Positions 8,522-18,613 are shown, counted from the stretch's first letter. The stretch is DNA of 64,000 bases from DASQZK01 sp963809925 (GCA_963809925.1 CAWELH010000008.1:62001-126000); one strand, 5' to 3'. Made by a program: numbers and translations. The notes: generated from the sequence alone by a model not told the origin.

Positions 8522-8890
8522 TTATTTTCCAAAAATCATTTTCACCCCAACAGCCAGCATTAGAATACCGAACATCTGCTTCAGAATCCTGTCAGGCAGA
8601 TGGATCGACATCAGTGAACCCAGGTAAGAGCCCAAAATAAACATAATGCTTAGCACAATGGCATATCTGATGTTCACATATCCTCCTTTATAATAATTCA
8701 TTACTGCAAGTATCCCTATCGGGGCAAGCAACGTTGCGAGGCTGGTTCCCTGAGCTTCATGCTGTGTCATTCCGAAAAAGAACACCATGGTCGGAACGAG
8801 TATGATACCCCCGCCAACACCCATGGAGCCGCCGACAAATCCTGCCAGTAATCCGGCAATGATGAGTATTATGAGTTGTGTGATCGACAT
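8522..8890 (-). CDS. Half-size TauE/SafE family permease
   Basis: A 122-residue membrane protein of the TauE/SafE (DUF81) family, whose full-length members of about 250 residues export sulfite, sulfoacetate or related anions. The conserved entry motif GFVGGSMGVGGGIILVP occupies residues 18-34 and is followed by helices around 45-62, 75-90 and 100-118. Only one of the two family repeats is present. Short versions of this size are known in Bacteroidota and could work as dimers. It is encoded between the TolB-like protein and the M20 amidohydrolase. Confidence 0.78.
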   Translation of the reverse strand: MSITQLIILIIAGLLAGFVGGSMGVGGGIILVPTMVFFFGMTQHEAQGTSLATLLAPIGILAVMNYYKGGYVNIRYAIVLSIMFILGSYLGSLMSIHLPDRILKQMFGILMLAVGVKMIFGK

Positions 8891-8910
8891 TTGAAATATG
8901 AATTAACCGG

Positions 8911-11900
8911 TTAAAAATCGAGATTAAGTGATAAGTAGAATATCCTGGGCAATATCGTCCGGTTCTCAATACCCCAGGCCCAGTCAAGCCTTATGAAATA
9001 ACCGAACAGCCGGGTTCTTAATCCTGCTCCGTAACCAGCCACAATGGGTTCCCGGTTTGAGTCGATGACCACCTTTACCGGTCCGTTCGTATACTCTTCC
9101 GTGTCATAAGCATTCTTTCCCGACCAGGGTGTCAACCCTTCCCATGCTGTTCCAACATCGAAAAATCCAACGATTTGAAAATTATTCAGCAGAGAGGAAC
9201 TGATGGGCCTGTTGGCAAAGTACCGTATGATGGGCCAGCGAAGTTCTGAATTTATCAACGCAAAATTATTTCCGTTCCTGATATTCTGTGTAAATCCGCG
9301 CATATTGGTGGCCAGGGTCTGGAAGGCGTAATTACGTGCGTAATCAATCGGAACGGACTGATCGAAGGTCTGAACCCGTGAATTAATCTTGGTCCAGTTA
9401 TCAACGCCTCCAAGATAATAGATAAGGGGTGTATGACCGAAAGAGGTACTGGCAGCAAAACGATTTGCCCAGATCAGCGAACGGTGAATCTTCAGGTAGT
9501 GCCTGAAATCGGCTCCCAGCACCACAAGGTCCGATTTTTTCTTGCCAATCTCCTTGTAGCCTTCAGCAAAAATTTTATACCGAAACCCCTGATAAAGGTT
9601 AATGCCAATGAATCGCGTGTCATCATAAATGTACTCCAGTTTCAGGCTGGCCCATGGCTTCACAATGTCTGGTTCGTTAAGGTTATTCAGATCGGTGGAT
9701 AGAAAAACACTTCTGTCATTGCGGAACATGGCCGTTCCCCTGATGGCCGCAACCTGGTTAAATGGATATTTAAGAACGAACATGAGTTCGTGCGAATAAG
9801 TCTTTAGAAGAGAAGTCTCTGATGCAACCTTGAATATCTGCCGGTGAAAAATAAACTGTTTGTCCCAGCGCGTTTTCAGATCTTCAAAGCTAAACAGGTA
9901 TTCATTGCTGTCAAAGTCGGTTGCCAGCCGTACACCACCTATAAGCCTGTAATCCTCAAAGAGATCATTTGCCCCGACCTTGAACAGGAGATTCATCCCC
10001 GGGTTATAATAAACTGCCCCGCCTGTAAACGTTTGATACGAAGCATTCATAAAACTGAAGTCGATCTGGTTCACAAGAAAATTGGGGTAAAACGACGTCT
10101 CATAATCAATATACATCTTCCTTGCCTCCTGAACGGAGTCCAGAACAAGACTTAGATTATCTTTTCCCAGCCTGGCGTTATACGCGTTTATTCTTTCTTT
10201 TTCGAATACATAATTATTTATATCGATGACCGGAATATCAAGTCGAAAGGTATCCAGACCTTCAATAATCTTATTGTCAACTATATCCTTAATATAAATT
10301 TCCTTTTTACCCACATTCAGGAGACTGTCACTCTCTGACAGTTTCTTTGTAAATTCCTCCCTGAAGGGCGTCTTTCTGATATCCGCATCTAAGTTTTCTG
10401 ACGGATCGAGTTCTCCCTGATAGATATGATACCGGCCGTTGTCGAAAATGATCTGTGAATATTTATTGATGGCAGGGACATAGTAATGCTCGAGGATGTT
10501 ACGCTTATAATTTGTCAATGCATAAGTTTCAGCAAAATAGCGGTAGTGGGTCGTAGTGTCGATAAAGCTGATGGCACTGTCATACTTTGCAAAATACCGG
10601 TTAATAATCCCTGATTTACTGCTTAGATATACGAATTCGTTTCGCTTAGTGGTCGGAAAAGGAAGGTCACGGTCAACAAAATCCCTGTCGGTGATTCGGC
10701 GCAATTGTTTTGACCGATGTTTATAATCGTAAGAAAACACTGTCATATAATTCGTAAGATCCTTTGGTTTGTTGCCCGATACCAAAGAATCGGAACGGCG
10801 ATTGGAGGTGAAAACAATATCTTCAGAATTGTTGAAAAATCTTGGATGAAGGTCATCGGCAAGATCATTTGTAATTCTTTCATTGGATCCGGAGGCAATG
10901 TCGTGTACGTAAATATCAGTTTGTCCGCGAAAAACACCTGAAATGGCAAATTTCAGGCCGTCGTTTGAATACGAGAAATCCAGGATCTTTTCAAAATACA
11001 GGAATAGCCGTGTAGCATACTCATTATTATCAATATCATAGGAGGTAAGCCGCAACTGGCCCTGCTCCTCTCTGAGGAAAGCCACAATGCGGCCGGTGGG
11101 ATGCCATGCAATAATAGGATATGAATAATCTTCGATCTGTTCCACCTTATGCCCCTCTTTATCAATCCTTCTTGACTTGCCCGTCTGTGTGTCGTACAAG
11201 TAAACTTTAGTTAGGCCCAGTTCATTGGTTACATAGGCAATATACCGGCCGTCAGGGCTTATCTTAGCCTGCATGTAAACCTTCTTCTTACTGGTCTTTT
11301 TCAGTATTTGTCCTTCGTCAGGAATGTTTCCGTAACTCTCATAATCCTTGTAAAGATTAATGTAATATCCGAGCCATTCATCGGCAAGAGCCTTTATCGG
11401 AAGTCCGAGGACCGATAAAAACGCCGTATTTACATTCTTATTAATCCGCGTTAGGTATAGAATATTTGGGATAACAGATTCACCATAGGTATTGGCGATG
11501 TATCTCCAGAAAGAATGGCCGGCATACAGTGCATCGACGCCAACCAGCCGATTGAATTTCTCGTACCTGTCGTATATGATGCCGTCTTTTACCCGGTTTT
11601 CAATCTTAAAGTTCCACGGATCAGCAACATAGGATACCAGCCCTTTTAAATACCATTCAGGAAGGTTAAGCAACGTTGAACCGGTAAAATTGTCCTTGAA
11701 ATCACTGCCAAAAAGAATCTCATTTACCAGGGCCTCAGTGATGGATTTTGAAATCTCCCTTTCAAACTTTTTATGATCTCCTTCAAAATACACGAAGATC
11801 TTGTTTTGTATAATGTGTGTAACACCACCAACGTTGGCCTGTTCTTCCTCATTATTGTCCATGGCAGTCTGTCCAATATTGCTCTGGCGGAAATCAGACA

Positions 11901-12198
11901 ATTTGTTATAGACAATGAATATCAGCCGTTTCTCGAAATTATAATCAAAAAAGTGTTCGATGCGGGCAATCTCATTTTCAACATAATCGGCGGTATACAA
12001 CGATAATTCCGTACCTTCTTCGTAAGAATAAACATCATAACGGTCGAAACGGTAAAACTTCCAGTAAAACGTGTTATACTGAACCCTGTTCTTTCCAAAG
12101 GACATCTGATGGCCATTGTAAAACTGTGCATCAGAATGTTCCGGACAGAGCCATAATAGGAAAGTAAGAAGAAAAAGTATATTTCTGACTTTTATCAC
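8911..12198 (-). CDS. TolB-like beta-propeller protein with C-terminal outer-membrane barrel
   Basis: A 1095-residue secreted protein. A signal peptide (LFLLTFLLW, cleavage near HSDAQ) is followed by an N-terminal region with a degenerate metallopeptidase-like layout: LPEWYLKGLVSYV near residue 190 resembles gluzincin helper motifs, but no HExxH is seen. Then come WD40-like/TolB repeats (SPDGRYIAYVTNELG near 310) and a C-terminal barrel of the surface-antigen/BamA type ending in LSLNLDF, with terminal Phe. The family is common in Bacteroidota and annotated as TolB-like, with no known role. The start is GTG, because a stop lies eight codons upstream in frame and no ATG is near. A TAACTTTA element at 12218-12225 may be its -7 box. 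Confidence 0.8.
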   Translation of the reverse strand: MIKVRNILFLLTFLLWLCPEHSDAQFYNGHQMSFGKNRVQYNTFYWKFYRFDRYDVYSYEEGTELSLYTADYVENEIARIEHFFDYNFEKRLIFIVYNKLSDFRQSNIGQTAMDNNEEEQANVGGVTHIIQNKIFVYFEGDHKKFEREISKSITEALVNEILFGSDFKDNFTGSTLLNLPEWYLKGLVSYVADPWNFKIENRVKDGIIYDRYEKFNRLVGVDALYAGHSFWRYIANTYGESVIPNILYLTRINKNVNTAFLSVLGLPIKALADEWLGYYINLYKDYESYGNIPDEGQILKKTSKKKVYMQAKISPDGRYIAYVTNELGLTKVYLYDTQTGKSRRIDKEGHKVEQIEDYSYPIIAWHPTGRIVAFLREEQGQLRLTSYDIDNNEYATRLFLYFEKILDFSYSNDGLKFAISGVFRGQTDIYVHDIASGSNERITNDLADDLHPRFFNNSEDIVFTSNRRSDSLVSGNKPKDLTNYMTVFSYDYKHRSKQLRRITDRDFVDRDLPFPTTKRNEFVYLSSKSGIINRYFAKYDSAISFIDTTTHYRYFAETYALTNYKRNILEHYYVPAINKYSQIIFDNGRYHIYQGELDPSENLDADIRKTPFREEFTKKLSESDSLLNVGKKEIYIKDIVDNKIIEGLDTFRLDIPVIDINNYVFEKERINAYNARLGKDNLSLVLDSVQEARKMYIDYETSFYPNFLVNQIDFSFMNASYQTFTGGAVYYNPGMNLLFKVGANDLFEDYRLIGGVRLATDFDSNEYLFSFEDLKTRWDKQFIFHRQIFKVASETSLLKTYSHELMFVLKYPFNQVAAIRGTAMFRNDRSVFLSTDLNNLNEPDIVKPWASLKLEYIYDDTRFIGINLYQGFRYKIFAEGYKEIGKKKSDLVVLGADFRHYLKIHRSLIWANRFAASTSFGHTPLIYYLGGVDNWTKINSRVQTFDQSVPIDYARNYAFQTLATNMRGFTQNIRNGNNFALINSELRWPIIRYFANRPISSSLLNNFQIVGFFDVGTAWEGLTPWSGKNAYDTEEYTNGPVKVVIDSNREPIVAGYGAGLRTRLFGYFIRLDWAWGIENRTILPRIFYLSLNLDF

Positions 12199-12431
12199 TT
12201 CAGCTACAATTCAGTTTGGAAGGTTAAAGTTATGTATTTTTTCTCAGCTTAACATTCTGCCGAAGTTAGTTACATCATTAAGCATGATGATTTCGGTGTA
12301 AGTTTTGTGCAACAAATGGGGCAGTTTTGCTGTATAATGGTACGATGTTTGGTTAAACTTAATAACTTTGTAATAATAACAATTAATAATTGAATTTGCT
12401 CGTTTGTTTTTAAAACTTAAAAGTTCCTGTC

Positions 12432-13538
12432 ATGAAAAAATATATTTTTCAAGTACTTGTATTCATGCTTACCGCTCCTTTAACTGTTATGGCACAGCAG
12501 AAATCGGCCAGTATTGCATTTGGGGAAACCGTGCATGACTTTGGCGACATTAAGGAATCAGACGGAGATGTGAGTTACAAATTTGAATTCACCAATACAG
12601 GCAGCGAACCTCTTATCATTCAAAATGTTACTCCTTCCTGTGGTTGTACCACTCCCACCTGGACAAAGGAGCCCATTATGCCGGGGGAAAAAGGGGTCAT
12701 CAGCGCCGTCTTCAACCCCGCTAACCGTCCCGGACATTTTGATAAATACATTACAGTGCAGTCCAACGCAAGCCAGCCTTCCATGCGGCTCAGAATAACC
12801 GGGAAAGTTGAAGCCAAGCCCTTATCTATCGAAGATGAATACAGATACCAGATGGGCAGCCTGAGGCTGAAAAGCAACCATCTCAGTTTTGGAACAATAT
12901 ATAAGGGACAGCCACAGTCAAGGCTGGTCGAGTACATCAACGATTCAGACAAGCCTATAACGATTGATGTAAAAAATGCTCCCGCACACCTCAAGGTCAA
13001 CATCGATAAAAAGGAGTTGAAACCTCATGAGAAAGGCACCATAGAGATATCCTATTTATCAGAAAAACAGCCCGATTGGGATTTTCTTATCGACAGAATG
13101 GATGTGTATATCAATGGTACTACCGACAGAACATATAAATTGATTGTCAGTGCTACGCTTCAGGAAGACTTTACAGGTCTTAATCCCGCACAGCTGGAAA
13201 AGGCACCGAATCTCGATTTTAACGATAAAAACTTCGATTTTGGTAAGTTGGTCCAGGGCGACAAAGTGGATCATGATTTCACCTTCGTAAACAAAGGTAA
13301 ATCGGACCTGATGATAAGAAAGGTCCATGCCAGTTGCGGTTGCACTGCAGCAATGACGTCGAGTGAAATAATCCATCCCGGTGAATCCGGTATGATCAAG
13401 GTAACCTTCAATTCGAGTGGAAAACTTGGTAACCAGAATAAGACCGTTACCGTGATCACTAACGACCCGCAGCATTCCAGAGAAATCCTCTGGATACGGG
13501 GTGATGTGGTTCAGGAATCCAAAGAACAATCCAAATAA
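12432..13538 (+). CDS. DUF1573 domain secreted protein (two copies)
   Basis: A 368-residue exported protein with signal peptide (VLVFMLTAPLTVMAQQ). Two Ig-like DUF1573 domains are visible, each with the signature SCGCT: VTPSCGCTTPTW near residue 72 and VHASCGCTAAMTSS near 300, both followed by the PGE-G pattern (IMPGEKG, IHPGESG). The middle region carries a third, cysteine-free Ig-like stretch. DUF1573 proteins are abundant in Bacteroidota envelopes, and their exact function is unknown. A TAACTTTG box at 12363-12370 is a plausible -7 element, though no good TTTG lies at the right distance. Confidence 0.85.
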   Translation: MKKYIFQVLVFMLTAPLTVMAQQKSASIAFGETVHDFGDIKESDGDVSYKFEFTNTGSEPLIIQNVTPSCGCTTPTWTKEPIMPGEKGVISAVFNPANRPGHFDKYITVQSNASQPSMRLRITGKVEAKPLSIEDEYRYQMGSLRLKSNHLSFGTIYKGQPQSRLVEYINDSDKPITIDVKNAPAHLKVNIDKKELKPHEKGTIEISYLSEKQPDWDFLIDRMDVYINGTTDRTYKLIVSATLQEDFTGLNPAQLEKAPNLDFNDKNFDFGKLVQGDKVDHDFTFVNKGKSDLMIRKVHASCGCTAAMTSSEIIHPGESGMIKVTFNSSGKLGNQNKTVTVITNDPQHSREILWIRGDVVQESKEQSK

Positions 13539-13542
13539 ACAT

Positions 13543-13581
13543 AAAGCCGGCATCCTGGAAACTATTCCATGCCGGCTTTTG
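13543..13581 (+). terminator. Rho-independent terminator
   Basis: Perfect 11-bp stem: AAAGCCGGCAT (13543-13553) with ATGCCGGCTTT (13569-13579), loop of 15 nt, followed by T-rich sequence. It ends the DUF1573 gene. Confidence 0.88.
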
Positions 13582-13704
13582 TCTTTTTTCCCATTTGCAG
13601 TTTGTCTTACCCCATCGGTATCCTGATTAATTCAGCTCCGCCTGAATCAGATATTGCCTTCACTCCACCGGGACACGTGCTGATCTAATATCAGCTACTT
13701 TGCT

Positions 13705-13734
13705 TTTGATTTACCGTGCATTATCGTATTTTTG
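13705..13734 (+). promoter_or_regulatory. Bacteroidota-type promoter of meaB
   Basis: TTTG (13705-13708), 18-nt spacer, TATTTTTG (13727-13734). The box overlaps an in-frame TTG at 13732, which argues that translation really starts at the ATG 13753, giving a very short leader. Confidence 0.65.
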
Positions 13735-13752
13735 CCGAACAAGTTCCATCAT

Positions 13753-14853
13753 ATGGAGGAAGAAAAAAACATTAGTAATGCCCTGAATGTCAATGGAGGT
13801 ATTAGCCGGCCTGAGCAGGTGAATCAGCATGCAGTAAAGGAATACAGAAAGATCAAGAAAAAGCAGATGTCGGTTGAAGAATATTTTTCGGGCATCAGGA
13901 AAGGCAACCGCACTTTACTAAGCAAAGCCATAACTCTGATCGAGAGTTCGCTTCCTGCACATCAGGAACAGGCTCAGGAGATCATCACCCGATGTCTGCC
14001 GCTATCTGGAAATTCCATTCGGATAGGAATCACCGGCGTCCCTGGTGTAGGCAAAAGTACCTTTATTGAGTCGTTTGGTAAATACCTGACCTCCAGACAG
14101 CGAAAACTTGCCGTACTGGCAATCGACCCAAGCAGCGAACGTTCAAAGGGCAGTATACTCGGTGATAAAACCAGGATGGAAGAGCTGTCAGCAGATCCAT
14201 TAGCTTTCATCAGACCTTCCCCTTCCGGCGGGTCACTCGGCGGAGTAGCACGCAAAACCCGTGAGAGCATTATCTTATGTGAAGCAGCCGGTTTCGACAC
14301 TGTGATCATCGAAACTGTGGGTGTCGGACAATCTGAAACCCTGGTGCATTCTATGGTCGACTTTTTTCTGCTGCTTATGCTTACCGGTGCCGGCGATGAA
14401 TTACAGGGCATTAAACGCGGTATCATGGAAATGGCCGACGGTATTGCAATAAATAAAGCAGATGGCACAAATATCAATAAGGCCATGGTTGCCAGGGTGG
14501 AGTATGAAACCGCCCTGCATCTCTTTCCGCCACCTCCTTCAGGATGGTCTCCCAAAGTCTTGACCTGCAGTGCTAAAACCAGGAACGGCATCCCCGAAAT
14601 TTGGAATATGATCCTCGATTACAGGAATATGATGATGGAAAACGGATTTTATGAAGAAAAAAGAAAAGATCAACTAAGATACAGGATGTATGAGACCATC
14701 CACGAACAACTTAACCAGCATTTCTTCGGCGATGAGGAAATTAAAAAAGCGGTTTCCCACCTTGAAAAGGAATTACTGGAAAACCATTTGACAGCTTTTG
14801 CGGCAGCGGGAGAATTACTAAATAAATATTTTGGGCGTCTCGGGAAGGAATAA
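13753..14853 (+). CDS. meaB: MeaB/ArgK family GTPase (methylmalonyl-CoA mutase chaperone)
   Basis: A 366-residue G3E-family P-loop GTPase that loads, protects and reactivates the B12 cofactor of methylmalonyl-CoA mutase. Motifs: GITGVPGVGKSTFIESFG (Walker A, near residue 90), DPSSERSKGSILGDKTRM (switch region), IIETVGVGQSE (Walker B/switch II) and NKADGTN (base recognition). The C-terminal dimerisation arm is present. The mutase genes are not in this window, so this copy is detached from its partner. The ATG at 13753 is preferred to an in-frame TTG at 13732 that lies inside the promoter. Confidence 0.92.
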   Translation: MEEEKNISNALNVNGGISRPEQVNQHAVKEYRKIKKKQMSVEEYFSGIRKGNRTLLSKAITLIESSLPAHQEQAQEIITRCLPLSGNSIRIGITGVPGVGKSTFIESFGKYLTSRQRKLAVLAIDPSSERSKGSILGDKTRMEELSADPLAFIRPSPSGGSLGGVARKTRESIILCEAAGFDTVIIETVGVGQSETLVHSMVDFFLLLMLTGAGDELQGIKRGIMEMADGIAINKADGTNINKAMVARVEYETALHLFPPPPSGWSPKVLTCSAKTRNGIPEIWNMILDYRNMMMENGFYEEKRKDQLRYRMYETIHEQLNQHFFGDEEIKKAVSHLEKELLENHLTAFAAAGELLNKYFGRLGKE

Positions 14854-14951
14854 ATATTATATTAGCCCGTTATTAATACCGGTTCATTAGGGATTCAAGT
14901 CACTCTCTCATAGAAGGGTCCGGCTGAACCAACGAAATAAAAACTTAGGCC

Positions 14952-16094
14952 ATGATTAAAAAGAAGATATATCTCTACGCTGTATTTTTTATTCTCATTT
15001 TCACATATCCGGCAGGATTTGCTGCTGAAAATGCACTACTTTCCGACACGGTCACCGGGTATGTTCTGACCGTAAAAGCAGAAGATATGGCCGGCAAATA
15101 CCTGTACCTGATGCGCAGAGCCGCAGGCGACTGGCAGGTGATGGATTCATCACTCGTCACACACGGAAAAGATATTATTTTTTATGGGCAGACGGAACAT
15201 CCTGACGTTTACTACCTTATGCTCCAAAATTCCAGCAAGCCCGTGGCCTTCTTCCTGGAAAATTCTACTATTACCATCCTGCCCGACTTTAAAAACCCGG
15301 TAAACTCAGTGGTGAAAGGTTCTGTATCCCAGACCGAGTATGAAAATTATCTGGCCATGTTTAATGGCTTAACCACAGAAAAACAGGAGCTGTACAATAA
15401 TTATATGAAAGCCAAAAATACCGGTGACAAACAAAAGATGGACGAGATTTCGGTATCCTACGACAATATCGCAATACAGGAAATGGCCATCAATAAGAAA
15501 TATGTGTCTGAGCATGCTGCATCCTACGTTACACCTTATATTATCCGTAGCAATATGTTCTATTCCCTGACGCTCGACGAACTGAAGAATCTGGTCGGGC
15601 AGCTGGATCCTACATTGGATAATTCAGCCTTCGTTGTGGAAATGAAAGACCATATCGCGGTTCTCGAACGTGTAGCTATCGGGCACAAATTCACCGATTT
15701 TACACTTGTCACACCGGAAGGCGATTCTCTCTCGCTTTCTGACCTGGTAGGAAAAAGTTATCTTCTGGTCGACTTCTGGGCATCCTGGTGTGGTCCCTGC
15801 AGAAATGAAAACCCGAATGTCGTGGATATCTATGATGACTTTCACGGGAAGGGTTTTGACATCCTCGGTGTTTCGTTCGACAACAGTGAAGCTAACTGGA
15901 AAAAGGCAATTAAGGATGACGGACTTATCTGGCACCAGGTCTCCGACCTGAAGGGCTGGGGAAGTGAAGCCGGAAAAATCTATGGCATACGGAGCATCCC
16001 TCATACCATGCTTCTGGATAAAGACGGCAATATCATCGCAAAGAACCTGCGGGGTGAAGAACTTAGGAAGAAACTCGAGGAACTGCTGAATTAA
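14952..16094 (+). CDS. TlpA-like thiol-disulfide oxidoreductase with N-terminal DUF4369-like domain
   Basis: A 380-residue exported protein. The signal peptide (YAVFFILIFTYPAGFAAE) is followed by a beta-rich region of the DUF4369 type (about residues 30-130), a helical linker, and a thioredoxin-fold domain from about 240 with the active site FWASWCGPCRNENPN near 275 and the cis-proline loop IPHTMLLDKDG near 355. It should act as a periplasmic thiol-disulfide reductase or peroxiredoxin-like protein. Its stop overlaps by four bases the stop of the convergent TPR-SpoIIE gene. Confidence 0.88.
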   Translation: MIKKKIYLYAVFFILIFTYPAGFAAENALLSDTVTGYVLTVKAEDMAGKYLYLMRRAAGDWQVMDSSLVTHGKDIIFYGQTEHPDVYYLMLQNSSKPVAFFLENSTITILPDFKNPVNSVVKGSVSQTEYENYLAMFNGLTTEKQELYNNYMKAKNTGDKQKMDEISVSYDNIAIQEMAINKKYVSEHAASYVTPYIIRSNMFYSLTLDELKNLVGQLDPTLDNSAFVVEMKDHIAVLERVAIGHKFTDFTLVTPEGDSLSLSDLVGKSYLLVDFWASWCGPCRNENPNVVDIYDDFHGKGFDILGVSFDNSEANWKKAIKDDGLIWHQVSDLKGWGSEAGKIYGIRSIPHTMLLDKDGNIIAKNLRGEELRKKLEELLN

Positions 16095-18613
16095 ATTCTG
16101 ACTCCCATAACCAGTATATCATCAATCTGGCTGGTATTCGACATCCAGTCTTGCAGCGTACTCTCAAGAATCTGTTTCTGATCCCTGACGGGTTTCATGT
16201 TGACCTCCGACAGAAGTCGTTTGAAGTTCCGGATCATAAACTTTTTCCCGTCAGGGCCGCCAAACTGGTCGGGATAGCCATCTGAAAATGCATACACCAT
16301 GTCGCCTTTCTGAAGCTGGAAGGATTTATTGGAGAAGGCCTCGTTCACCCTGGTATGTATGCCAATGGGCATCTTGTCGGCCTTCAGCTCGATCAGCTCT
16401 GAATTGCGGTATATCAATAACGGATTATTTGCACCCGCAAATTCGAGTTCCTGAGTATTCAAGTCAATCATAAAAAGGGTAATATCCATTCCGTCCTGGC
16501 TCTCACCTTCCCTGCCTGTCTGATGTAACGATTCAATAACATGTCGTCTCAGCTCATCGAGGATGAAACTGGCGTTCAGATCGTTCAATTTGCTGACGAT
16601 CTCGTTCAGGAAGGCAACACCTAGCATACTCATAAACGCACCCGGAACACCATGGCCTGTACAATCAGACACGATGACGATTATCTTGTCGTCTTTTTCA
16701 GTGATCCAGTAGAAGTCACCACTAACAATATCACGTGGACGATAGATAATAAAGTGATCGGGCAACAATTTCTGGATGAGGTCATCGGGCGGAAGCATGG
16801 CATTTTGTATCTTTCCCGCATATTGGATACTGTCGGTAATTTCTTTTGTCTGCCCGGTTATTAGTATATTTTTCCTGGCTAATTCGTCATTGGCTTTGCG
16901 TCGCAGATTATTCTGCCGGAATAGCTGGACGAGCATAATTACAATAACCATTAGCACGACAATGGAAGCGAACAGGGCTTTATTTCTCAGTCGTAGCTTT
17001 GCCTCAGTAAGTGCCTGGTTTTTCTTCAGCAGCTCGTTCTCCGTTTCCTTGGCTTCGGTAAGATACTTCACCTGCATTTCATGGATCTGCTTCCTGGTTT
17101 CAGCCTGCAGAGTCGAATCTCCCACCTCGTTATAGATCCGGTAATAGTTCAGCGCATCCTTGAACCTGCCCTGCTTTTCATACAATTCCGAGAGGTACTG
17201 AGCAGCTTTCTCAATGTAGATCCTGGTATCCATCGCAATCGCCTTCTTGTAGGCCCTGTCGAGGAAAGAAACCGCCTTGTCGTATTCCCCCGACATCATG
17301 TATATTTTCCCAAGTCCGCAGGTAACGATCACCTCCGATTTATCATCTTTAAACTCTTCCGGAAGGTTCTCCCATTCAGTCAGGTATTTAAGTGCTTCCC
17401 TGTTATTTCCGATATTTGAGTAGGTGATGCCCAGATTCGCCAGTGAATTACTGATCCCAGCCTTATCGTCGATCTCTCTGCGTTCTTTAAGTGCCATGAG
17501 TCCGAACCTGACCGCCTGGGCGGCTGCTTCCAGATCAACCTTTATCCCTCTTCGGTATATCTCCAAATCGGCATCCCTGCCATAGATGCTCTGAAGCGTA
17601 TCGGCAAGGATATGTGAATACACAATGGATATGTTGCTGTAGGTATTGGCAAGTTCCCACGGATTATCATTTTTTTCCCTGATTTGCAGGATCTCCTTAT
17701 AAACATCCAGTGCGCTTTCATACTGTTCAAGTGTTTCATAAATGGTGGCCATGCCCGTCAGATCAGCGGCAATACCGGGCTCAAAATTAATCTCGCGAAA
17801 AATTCCTGTAGCCTCCTTGTAATACCGGATCGCTTTATCAAATTCGCCTAGCTCCAGGCTGGCATTCCCAAGGTTGGTAAGGACGATGCCTGTACTGCGC
17901 GGACTCTTAAGCTCCCTTCTTATCTCAAGTGTTTCTTCCAGGTACCTGACGGCATTTTTATAGTCCGCCCTGTCCATGTAGAAACTGCCAATATTATTAA
18001 GAACTGAAGCGATCTCATCCTTTTTGCCAACGGCCCGCCTGATCTCCAATGATTGTTGGTAATAAGCGATAGCCTGGTCAAAATTATTTTTCCGTTTTGA
18101 GATATTCCCAAGGTAGAACAGGGAGGTGCCGATGACCTCCTTATCGTTGATCTCCCGACCCAATGTGAGGGCCTGGTTCGCATAGGTGCCTGCCTCCTCA
18201 TAGTGATTGAGAAAGTATTCGGTGATGCTCAGATTATCATAGGTCAGGGCAATCTTGTCCTTTTTACCTACGGTCATATACAGTGAAAGTGCACGTTGAA
18301 AATAATCGAGAGCTTTCCCGTTTTCGTCATTGTTTCCAAATATTAAGCCTGTCTGCCTGCAGGCAGCAGCCTCAGATTCCTTATCGCCTGATGCCGTTGC
18401 CAGTGCAAAGGCTTTTTGCGCATAGAAAAGGGCAGAATCATTATTGGTGTCCATGAAGGCATCCGCCAGGGCCAGAAAAATTTCTGTTCTGGATCTGTCA
18501 GTACGATTTTTTTGAAGTGCATTTTCAAGACTGTCAATAACCGGGATTTGGGCTATCGAAACCTGAAAAGTGAAGTATAAGACAATCTGTGACAGTATTC
18601 TGAATTTCTGCAT
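16091..18613 (-). CDS. TPR-repeat protein with SpoIIE (PP2C) phosphatase domain
   Basis: An 840-residue signalling protein. After a signal or anchor helix come about eight tetratricopeptide repeats (residues 40-480, with units such as ALDYFQRALSLYMTVGKKD and AVRYLEETLEIRRELKS). A transmembrane helix (ASIVVLMVIVIMLVQLF, near 555) and a short coiled coil follow. The C-terminal SpoIIE-type Ser/Thr phosphatase has IYRPRDIVSGDFYWI, VSDCTGHGVPGAFMSM (metal-binding Asp) and QIDDILVMGVRI. The layout implies extracytoplasmic TPR sensing linked to cytoplasmic dephosphorylation, perhaps of an anti-sigma antagonist. None is encoded nearby. TATATTTG on the minus strand (18644-18651) may be the -7 box. Confidence 0.9.
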   Translation of the reverse strand: MQKFRILSQIVLYFTFQVSIAQIPVIDSLENALQKNRTDRSRTEIFLALADAFMDTNNDSALFYAQKAFALATASGDKESEAAACRQTGLIFGNNDENGKALDYFQRALSLYMTVGKKDKIALTYDNLSITEYFLNHYEEAGTYANQALTLGREINDKEVIGTSLFYLGNISKRKNNFDQAIAYYQQSLEIRRAVGKKDEIASVLNNIGSFYMDRADYKNAVRYLEETLEIRRELKSPRSTGIVLTNLGNASLELGEFDKAIRYYKEATGIFREINFEPGIAADLTGMATIYETLEQYESALDVYKEILQIREKNDNPWELANTYSNISIVYSHILADTLQSIYGRDADLEIYRRGIKVDLEAAAQAVRFGLMALKERREIDDKAGISNSLANLGITYSNIGNNREALKYLTEWENLPEEFKDDKSEVIVTCGLGKIYMMSGEYDKAVSFLDRAYKKAIAMDTRIYIEKAAQYLSELYEKQGRFKDALNYYRIYNEVGDSTLQAETRKQIHEMQVKYLTEAKETENELLKKNQALTEAKLRLRNKALFASIVVLMVIVIMLVQLFRQNNLRRKANDELARKNILITGQTKEITDSIQYAGKIQNAMLPPDDLIQKLLPDHFIIYRPRDIVSGDFYWITEKDDKIIVIVSDCTGHGVPGAFMSMLGVAFLNEIVSKLNDLNASFILDELRRHVIESLHQTGREGESQDGMDITLFMIDLNTQELEFAGANNPLLIYRNSELIELKADKMPIGIHTRVNEAFSNKSFQLQKGDMVYAFSDGYPDQFGGPDGKKFMIRNFKRLLSEVNMKPVRDQKQILESTLQDWMSNTSQIDDILVMGVRI

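Noticed and set aside
12326..12370. Full -33/-7 promoter for the DUF1573 gene
   Set aside because: TAACTTTG is a good -7 box, but the TTTG candidates lie 11 and 33 bases away, outside the usual 18-21 spacing.
13974..14591. 205-residue reverse frame inside meaB
   Set aside because: It is antisense to a conserved GTPase and its serine/proline-rich composition is typical of a reverse-frame shadow.
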